38,152 bases of DNA, from positions 1 to 38,152 of the forward strand of contig CANOBU010000011.1 of NCBI GenBank assembly GCA_947564425.1, written 5' to 3'. Positions 1 to 8,001 of this stretch are shown here, in pieces (the stretch's first letter is position 1; each line of letters opens with the position of its first letter). Below the pieces are notes generated by a model. It saw only the letters and a program-made list of their open reading frames with translations, ran no database searches and was not told where the DNA came from. The position numbers were made by a program, and so were the translations under genes. Source of the DNA: an uncultured Eggerthellaceae bacterium. Its GTDB lineage: Bacteria > Actinomycetota > Coriobacteriia > Coriobacteriales > Eggerthellaceae.

Positions 1-131
1 CTATAGATGCGCAGATATCTGCTCAATATGAACGTTACCTGCTGCGCTATGCTCCGGTGCTCCTGCTCGGCGCAATCTTTCAACTCTTCGTAAAGCTCCT
101 CGGGGAAATCCCGAACCTGCAATGCTGGCAT
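1..131 (-). CDS. Ribbon-helix-helix antitoxin-like protein, C-terminus cut by window edge
   Basis: Only the first 43 codons are present; the gene runs off the left edge. The start is the ATG at 131-129, with a GGGAGG-type ribosome site five bases upstream. The peptide opens MPALQVRDFPEELYEEL and continues with EHRSIAQQVTFIL. This is the short beta strand followed by two helices of Arc/FitA-type ribbon-helix-helix DNA-binding proteins, in which the strand pairs in a dimer and enters the major groove. Such proteins are usually antitoxins that repress their own operon and neutralise a toxin (often PIN-domain) encoded just downstream, which here would lie outside the window. A solo RHH repressor is also possible. 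Family assignment rests on the N-terminus only. Confidence 0.7.
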   Translation of the reverse strand, partial: MPALQVRDFPEELYEELKDCAEQEHRSIAQQVTFILSRYLRIY

Positions 132-157
132 GGCGTCCTCCCTTCCCTTGATGCTTT

Positions 158-195
158 ATGCATGCATTATACATCTTATATACATGCAAAATCAA
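158..195 (-). promoter_or_regulatory. Promoter and palindromic operator of the RHH antitoxin gene
   Basis: On the minus strand a TTGATT box (195-190) is followed after 18 bases by a perfect TATAAT (171-166), about 35 bases before the ATG at 131. The 10-base perfect palindrome ATGCATGCAT (158-167) overlaps the end of the -10 box. That is where an autorepressing ribbon-helix-helix dimer would be expected to bind. Promoter match seen directly; operator role inferred. Confidence 0.6.
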
Positions 196-207
196 GGGTA
201 TCGCCTA

Positions 208-1098
208 TCAACCCGCCATCACGGCACTGAAATCCAGCCTGATAGCGAACAGGCCTGGTAAGGTTTCAGCTTTGATAGATACCCCTTCGGCAGCGCAGAG
301 ATTCGCCGCCACAGCAAGACCCAGCCCCGCACCTGCGGAGTTGCGTGCAGAATCGGCGCGGTAGAAACGCTCGAAGACCCGGGCGGCATCGATGGGCTGA
401 ACAGGGTCGATGGCATTGGTTATCGTGATCGCCGCGCCTGCGCGGATGATTCGCGGCGCTGCTTCGCCATGATGCAGGCAATTGATGATGAGATTCTCGA
501 AGACGCGGCCGAGATTATCCCGATTGCAACGCACTATGAGCGGTTCATCCCCCAGATCCACCACAGGCTCCCATCCCCGAGCCTCGAAAGCCGGATAGGA
601 GCCCAAGAGCACTTCGGCCAGCAAAGCGCAGCAATCCAGCGGCTCTTCCTGGTCGTTCGCCGGGCAATCCAGCGATTGCGCATAGGCGAACAGGTCATCC
701 AGCAGCACTTCCATGGCATCGAGCCGTTCCTGCAACCGCTGCAGCTGGAAGGCGCGCCGCTGCCCGTCCCCTTCCTCTGCCGCCAATTGGCCATAGCCTT
801 TGGCTCCCGCCAAGGGGGTGCGGATATCGTGAGAGAGGCTGGCCAAGCCCGCCTGAAACTCTTGTTGGAGAGCCGTCATCTGACACCGCTCCTCCGCAGC
901 GCCATCCAGCTCGGCATTGATGGCCTCGGCCAACTCGCGAGGGCCGCGGCCGGGGACGGCAACGGTCAGCCGGGCGTTGGAGGCATGCTCCCTGCCTCGC
1001 AGGAATGCGGCCATGCGCCGGAATTCGCGCCCATAGGCTGCAGTAACGCCTGCAGCCGCCGCAGCCAGGGCGATTGCTATGGCAACGAGAAGCTCCAC
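208..1098 (-). CDS. Sensor histidine kinase with minimal N-terminal membrane segment
   Basis: 296-residue two-component kinase. One hydrophobic helix (about residues 2-22) is the only membrane segment, and no extracellular loop or other sensor domain is visible. The HisKA box has LSHDIRTPL with phospho-acceptor His90. The ATPase domain has an N box (ENLIINCLHHG, Asn202/Asn206) and a G box (GAGLGLAVA, 256-264). The region where DxGxG normally sits is replaced by a TNAIDP-type segment, as in bacitracin/lantibiotic-linked kinases. The GTG start (1098) has an AGGGAGG site four bases upstream and lies 10 bases after the permease stop, so the kinase is translated last in the ABC operon. With no sensor of its own, it probably senses through the adjacent transporter or within the membrane and phosphorylates the regulator at 3124-3831. 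Confidence 0.88.
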   Translation of the reverse strand: MELLVAIAIALAAAAAGVTAAYGREFRRMAAFLRGREHASNARLTVAVPGRGPRELAEAINAELDGAAEERCQMTALQQEFQAGLASLSHDIRTPLAGAKGYGQLAAEEGDGQRRAFQLQRLQERLDAMEVLLDDLFAYAQSLDCPANDQEEPLDCCALLAEVLLGSYPAFEARGWEPVVDLGDEPLIVRCNRDNLGRVFENLIINCLHHGEAAPRIIRAGAAITITNAIDPVQPIDAARVFERFYRADSARNSAGAGLGLAVAANLCAAEGVSIKAETLPGLFAIRLDFSAVMAG

Positions 1099-1108
1099 TC
1101 ATCCTCCC

Positions 1109-2026
1109 TTAGATATCGCGTCGCCGCAGGACGCCTAGAACCAAGGCCACGCAAAGCATAAGGTAGATCCCGGCGACTAACATCACCCAAGCCCAGGGTT
1201 GGCTGCCGAAAAGCGGCAAGGCATCATTGGCAGCGGTGAGCGCTTCGGCACCGCCCTGCAAAAGCCGCAGATTGCCGCCGAGCAGAAAGAGAGGCAGCTT
1301 CTCGAGCCAGGGCCACACCACCGAGAAAATAGAGCCCAGTTGCGAAATCATGACGCCCATCAGCCCCGATGAGATGAAGGCGGCAGCCAGCGCGCCGCCC
1401 CAGCCACTGCGGGTGATCCAGGTGATGCATGCCACGATGAAGGCGGCAGCAGTGGAGATTAGCCAGGTCTCGACCAGCCAAAGAGCCAAAGCAGCGGGCC
1501 CGTCGGCCGTCTCATAGGAGAATCCGAAAGCAGCGAAGCACGCTGTCCCGGCCACCGCCCCCACTGCCAGCAGGATGGCTTGGAGCAAGGCGACGAATAG
1601 CAATTTCTCGCCAAAATAGACGAATCGGCCCCGGCGGCTCATCAGAAGGTTCTTTATGAAACCGCCGGCAAAATCCCCATAGAGGAGTGCGACCGCCAAC
1701 GTCGACCCCAGTATGCCCAGCAGACCCGAACACAGCAACTGGGCCCAAGTGTGGCTGAGGCTCGGCAGCACCTTGCTGTTCAAAGCGGCGTTATCGGCCA
1801 GGTCTTCAGCCATATCGGCCTGTATCTCCAACCGCTCCGCCTCGGTGAGGGCGCTTTGCTGCTGTTCATAGGCATTCTCCTGCACCAAAGCGGCGAATTC
1901 CGGCGAAGCGGTCCAGTTCAGTAAGGTAGCCGCAGCGGCCACCATGGCAACCATGATGGCCACGTATACCCAGAATGTGGCCCAGCGGACCGTCCGGTAT
2001 AGATCGGACTTAAGCAGATTGAACAT
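1109..2026 (-). CDS. ABC-2 type transporter permease
   Basis: 305-residue integral membrane protein starting MFNLLKSDLYRTVRWATFW. This opening, a short cytoplasmic amphipathic segment leading into the first membrane helix, is typical of ABC-2 permeases of the BcrB/lantibiotic immunity type. A charged, Gln/Glu-rich extracellular loop (about residues 40-85) separates the first helix from a group of about five more hydrophobic helices, and the protein ends LRRRDI. The start at 2026 was chosen because a longer reading would run deep into the ATPase gene. As placed, it overlaps the ATPase 3' end by 17 bases, implying translational coupling. It should pair with the ATPase at 2010-2963 to export or exclude a membrane-active compound; the substrate cannot be read from sequence. 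Confidence 0.85.
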   Translation of the reverse strand: MFNLLKSDLYRTVRWATFWVYVAIMVAMVAAAATLLNWTASPEFAALVQENAYEQQQSALTEAERLEIQADMAEDLADNAALNSKVLPSLSHTWAQLLCSGLLGILGSTLAVALLYGDFAGGFIKNLLMSRRGRFVYFGEKLLFVALLQAILLAVGAVAGTACFAAFGFSYETADGPAALALWLVETWLISTAAAFIVACITWITRSGWGGALAAAFISSGLMGVMISQLGSIFSVVWPWLEKLPLFLLGGNLRLLQGGAEALTAANDALPLFGSQPWAWVMLVAGIYLMLCVALVLGVLRRRDI

Positions 2027-2963
2027 GGGATGCGCCCCCTTCCATAAGCTCGACGAAGTAATCCTCGATATCGCGATGGGCCTCGGTGAGCTCCAGCACC
2101 GTCGCGTCGAGCCCATGCAGGCGCTCTGCCACGGCGGCCGCCTCGAAATCGCCGGTGATATGCAGGCTGCGGTCCGCCTCCATGGTTATGCGGACATCGG
2201 GGAATGCCTCCTCGAGTCCCACCAGGATGAGTTCCGGCTCGGTGGTACGCACCAGCAGGGAATCCCCGCATTCGCGCTGCACTTCCTCGGCCGTCATCTC
2301 GCGCACGAGGACGCCATCGGCTATCACGCCGTAATGGGTAGCCATGCGATCCAGCTGATCGAGGACATGGCTGCTGATCATAATGGTTACGCCGCGCACT
2401 TCGTTCATCCGCACGAGCAGCTTGCGCATAGCTTGGATGCCCTCGGGATCCAGCCCGTTGAAAGGCTCGTCCAAAAGCAGCAGATCGGGAGAGCCTAAAA
2501 GGGCCAGACCGATGCCCAAACGCTGCTTCATTCCCTGGGAGAAATGCTTCGCAGCCTTGCGACCCGCCCCTTCCAGGCCCACCAATCCCAGCACTTCGCT
2601 GCAGCGGGCCGAGGCATCTGCAATGCCCAAGGCAAGAGCCTTGGTCATGAGGTTTCCCCGCGCATCCAGGGAAGGGATAACCCCCGGCAATTCGATGAGA
2701 GCGCCCAGCCGGGAACGCGCATCCGGCACAGCGCGGCCGCCGTCGCCCACAGATTCCCCTTCAACCGGGCTGCCGAACAGCTCGATGGCACCTTCCGTGG
2801 GCCGCACCAGACCGTCTATCATCTTCATCACGGTGGACTTCCCTGCCCCATTGCGCCCTACGAAACCGTAGATAGCGCCTCTCGGCACCGCCAGAGACAG
2901 ATGGTCGACCACCGCCCTCTTCCGGTAGACCTTCGTCAGGTTCCGGGTTTCGATTGCGCACAT
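2010..2963 (-). CDS. ABC transporter ATP-binding protein (BcrA-like)
   Basis: 317-residue ATPase with all canonical motifs: Walker A GRNGAGKST (36-44), signature FSQGMKQRL (141-149), Walker B LLLLDEP (161-167, catalytic Glu166) and switch His199. The long C-terminal part after residue 220 is the accessory region usual for BcrA/NatA-type drug-export ATPases. The start at 2963 is the ATG opening MCAIETRNLTKVYR, with AGGAAGG about ten bases upstream. An in-frame ATG at 3077 would add 38 residues with no family resemblance. It is the first gene of a three-gene operon with the permease and kinase, preceded by a 160-base region with regulator-like direct repeats. The module most resembles self-protection or antimicrobial peptide resistance transporters. 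Confidence 0.9.
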   Translation of the reverse strand: MCAIETRNLTKVYRKRAVVDHLSLAVPRGAIYGFVGRNGAGKSTVMKMIDGLVRPTEGAIELFGSPVEGESVGDGGRAVPDARSRLGALIELPGVIPSLDARGNLMTKALALGIADASARCSEVLGLVGLEGAGRKAAKHFSQGMKQRLGIGLALLGSPDLLLLDEPFNGLDPEGIQAMRKLLVRMNEVRGVTIMISSHVLDQLDRMATHYGVIADGVLVREMTAEEVQRECGDSLLVRTTEPELILVGLEEAFPDVRITMEADRSLHITGDFEAAAVAERLHGLDATVLELTEAHRDIEDYFVELMEGGASHVQSA

Positions 2964-3056
2964 GCTCGCATTTCCTTCCTGCAGCCGCCCGCCAGCAGCG
3001 AGCCGCCTGCTTCGGATTCCTGCCTGCGAATCCCAGTCTCGCAAGCTTGTTTCCGG

Positions 3057-3085
3057 AAAGCTTCGGCAAACCTTCAAGAAAACCT
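3057..3085 (-). promoter_or_regulatory. Candidate response-regulator binding repeats upstream of the ABC operon
   Basis: Read on the minus strand, AGGTTT (3085-3080) recurs as AGGTTT (3073-3068) and as AGCTTT (3062-3057), spaced 12 and 11 bases apart. Tandem direct repeats about one helical turn apart are the usual recognition pattern of OmpR-family regulators. They sit inside the 160-base gap between the regulator gene and the ABC genes. The palindrome TTTCCGGAAA (3050-3059) overlaps the last repeat. I see no convincing -10 box just downstream, so the promoter itself is not located. Confidence 0.4.
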
Positions 3086-3123
3086 AAAGATTTGCAGCAG
3101 ATCGGAACCCGAAGATGCAATGG

Positions 3124-3831
3124 TCAGTCGGACGGAGCGCATTTGAAGCCGATGCCCCACACCGTTTGGATATAGCCATCGGTGCCAGTGGGCTTCAGCT
3201 TCGTACGCAGATTCGAAATATGGGCGCTCACGGTGTTCTCGGCAGCAGCATAGGGCTCGCCGCGCACCGCTTCGAAAAGCTCCTGCTTCGAGAACACGCG
3301 ATTGGGATGACGGCAGAGCATCTCCGCGAAGGCGTACTCCGTAGGGGTAAGATCCACCGCGGCGCCGTCGATCGCTAGGGTGCGGGAAGCGGGATCGATG
3401 GTCCAGCGCCCCGCCTGCAAAACCCCGTCTTTGGACGGAACCGAGTTGCTCCGATGCCGCAGCTGCACCGCTACTCTGGCCGCCAGCTCGTCCAAATCGA
3501 AGGGTTTGGCCAGGTAGTCATCGGCCCCCAACTCCAGCAATGCAACTTTGTCAGCTGATGCCGTGCGAGCTGAAGCGACGATGATCGGCAGGCCGTTTCC
3601 GCGATTGCGGATGGCCTTCACCAATCCCTCGCCGCTGCAGCCGGGCAGCATGAGGTCGGTGATCACCAGATCGAAGCTGCGATGCTCCATGAGCAACTGC
3701 GCCTCGGAGCCCGAGAAGGCTGCAACCGCTTCCAGGCCCTCGCGGCCTAGCCGCGTGCACACCACATCATTGATGGCGGCGTCATCTTCCACCACCAGTA
3801 CGCAAGGGATCCTGTTTCCTCTCCCATCCAT
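3124..3831 (-). CDS. OmpR-family response regulator
   Basis: 235 residues with an intact receiver domain: acidic pair D16/D17, phospho-acceptor Asp59 in DLVITDLMLPG, Ser87 and conserved Lys109 in DDYLAKPFD. A C-terminal winged-helix effector domain (about 135-232) ends in the usual TVWGIGFKC hairpin wing. It should be phosphorylated by the kinase at 208-1098 and activate the ABC-kinase operon 160 bases downstream. The ATG at 3831 has no ribosome site, and a perfect TATAAT ends eight bases upstream, so the mRNA is probably leaderless. The whole 208-3831 module looks less GC-rich than the housekeeping genes beside it, which hints at acquisition. Confidence 0.92.
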   Translation of the reverse strand: MDGRGNRIPCVLVVEDDAAINDVVCTRLGREGLEAVAAFSGSEAQLLMEHRSFDLVITDLMLPGCSGEGLVKAIRNRGNGLPIIVASARTASADKVALLELGADDYLAKPFDLDELAARVAVQLRHRSNSVPSKDGVLQAGRWTIDPASRTLAIDGAAVDLTPTEYAFAEMLCRHPNRVFSKQELFEAVRGEPYAAAENTVSAHISNLRTKLKPTGTDGYIQTVWGIGFKCAPSD

Positions 3832-3838
3832 GCAGCCT

Positions 3839-3844
3839 ATTATA
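3839..3844 (-). promoter_or_regulatory. -10 box placing transcription start at the regulator's ATG
   Basis: A perfect TATAAT on the minus strand (3844-3839) leaves only seven bases before the ATG at 3831. Initiation at the normal distance would therefore start the transcript at or within a base or two of the start codon, giving a leaderless mRNA. The -35 position (TGCAGC) matches poorly, so the promoter may depend on another factor. Confidence 0.55.
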
Positions 3845-3873
3845 ACCGGCTGGAAGCAGGGGCTGCAGGACGC

Positions 3874-4965
3874 CTACTGCGAGGCCCTCCATTTGTGGTA
3901 GCCGATGACGAAGTCGTCTATATGGCCGGCCAGCACGCCGTCCACGTCACCGGTCTCCACATTGCTGCGCAGGTCCTTCACCAGCTGGTAGGGGTACAGC
4001 ACGTAGTTGCGGATCTGGCTGCCGAAGGAGTTCTCCATGCGCTCGCCCCGCAGCTCGTCTATCTCGGCCTGGCGCTTCTGCTGTTCCAGCTCGTACAGTT
4101 TTGCCTTCAGCACGCGGAAGGCCGCCTCCTTGTTCTGCAGCTGCGATTTCTGGTTCTGGCAGGTCACCACGATGCCGGTGGGGATGTGGGTGAGGCGCAC
4201 AGCGGAATCGGTGGTGTTCACGCATTGGCCGCCCGGGCCGCTGGAGCGGTACACGTCCACGCGCACGTCGTTGGGATCGAGGTCCACCTCGATATCGTCG
4301 GGCAGCACGGGCAGCAGCTCCACGCTGGCGAAGGTGGTATGGCGGCGCTTCTTGTCGTCGGTCGGCGAGATGCGCACCAGCCGGTGCACGCCTATCTCGC
4401 TGGTCAGCATGCCGTAGGCGTTGCGGCCGCCCACCTGTATGGTGGCCCGGTCGATGCCGATGCCCTCGGCGTAGGTGACATCGAGCACATCCACCTTCCA
4501 GCCCTTGTCCTCGGCATAGTGGGTATACAGCTTGAACAGCATATCGGCCCAGTCGTTGGCCTCCAGGCCCCCTTGGCCCGGATTCACGGTGAGGATGGCA
4601 TCGCCCTCGTCGAAGGGGCCGGTGAACCACGATTCCACCTCCAGGCCGTCCAGCATGGTGCCCAGGGCCTCGCAGGATTGCTGCGCCTCTTCGGCGAAGG
4701 CCTCATCCTCCCCCGCCAGCTCGAAGGCGGTCTGGGCATCGGCCAGCAGCTGCACCGCATCCTCGTAGGAGCGCAGCGTATCGCGCAGGTTGCCCGCGCG
4801 CTTGGAAGCGGATTGGGCGTGAGAGGTGTCGTCCCAGAAGCCCGGGGAGGCTATCTCCTCGTCCAGGGCCGCGAGCTCGGCCGTCTTGTCATCGATATGC
4901 AGGTAGGCATGGGCGTCTTCCACGCGCTGCCCCAGCTGCTCCAAGGTACGTGCGTCTATATCCAT
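3874..4965 (-). CDS. prfB: Peptide chain release factor 2 with SPT in place of SPF
   Basis: 363-residue class I release factor that frees the finished peptide at stop codons. The catalytic loop has GGQ at 245-247 within RSSGPGGQCVN. The domain 2 recognition loop, VRISPTDDKKRRHTTF, aligns without gaps with the loop holding Ser-Pro-Phe in standard RF2. Here residues 200-202 are Ser-Pro-Thr, read from codons TCG-CCG-ACC. Overall similarity (the HIPTGIVVTCQNQKSQLQNK stretch and C-terminus) is to actinobacterial RF2, not RF1. The reading frame is continuous: the usual in-frame TGA frameshift site near codon 25 is absent. The gene starts 6 bases after the secA stop, as is common in Gram-positives, and itself ends in TAG. 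Confidence 0.96.
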   Translation of the reverse strand: MDIDARTLEQLGQRVEDAHAYLHIDDKTAELAALDEEIASPGFWDDTSHAQSASKRAGNLRDTLRSYEDAVQLLADAQTAFELAGEDEAFAEEAQQSCEALGTMLDGLEVESWFTGPFDEGDAILTVNPGQGGLEANDWADMLFKLYTHYAEDKGWKVDVLDVTYAEGIGIDRATIQVGGRNAYGMLTSEIGVHRLVRISPTDDKKRRHTTFASVELLPVLPDDIEVDLDPNDVRVDVYRSSGPGGQCVNTTDSAVRLTHIPTGIVVTCQNQKSQLQNKEAAFRVLKAKLYELEQQKRQAEIDELRGERMENSFGSQIRNYVLYPYQLVKDLRSNVETGDVDGVLAGHIDDFVIGYHKWRASQ

Positions 4966-4971
4966 CGTTCG

Positions 4972-7857
<2,886 letters not shown>

Positions 7858-8001
7858 GGATAAACCCATCCTCTACTTACGCTGTGAACCGTTGCTCGCT
7901 TTCGCCCAACTCTACCATATCGGAGCGGAACCGTAGGGTTTCGGAAGCCCCCAGCCCCTAACGGACACGCAATAATCAGGAGGAGGAAGGGAAGGCGTCA
8001 T
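7858..8001. other. Intergenic region upstream of secA
   Basis: 144 bases between the secA start and the stop of the ATPase/SARP regulator. It must hold the secA promoter unless secA is read through from upstream. I see no confident -35/-10 pair: a TATGGT-like sequence is present without a partner. No strong hairpin with a T-run marks a terminator for the upstream gene. Confidence 0.4.
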
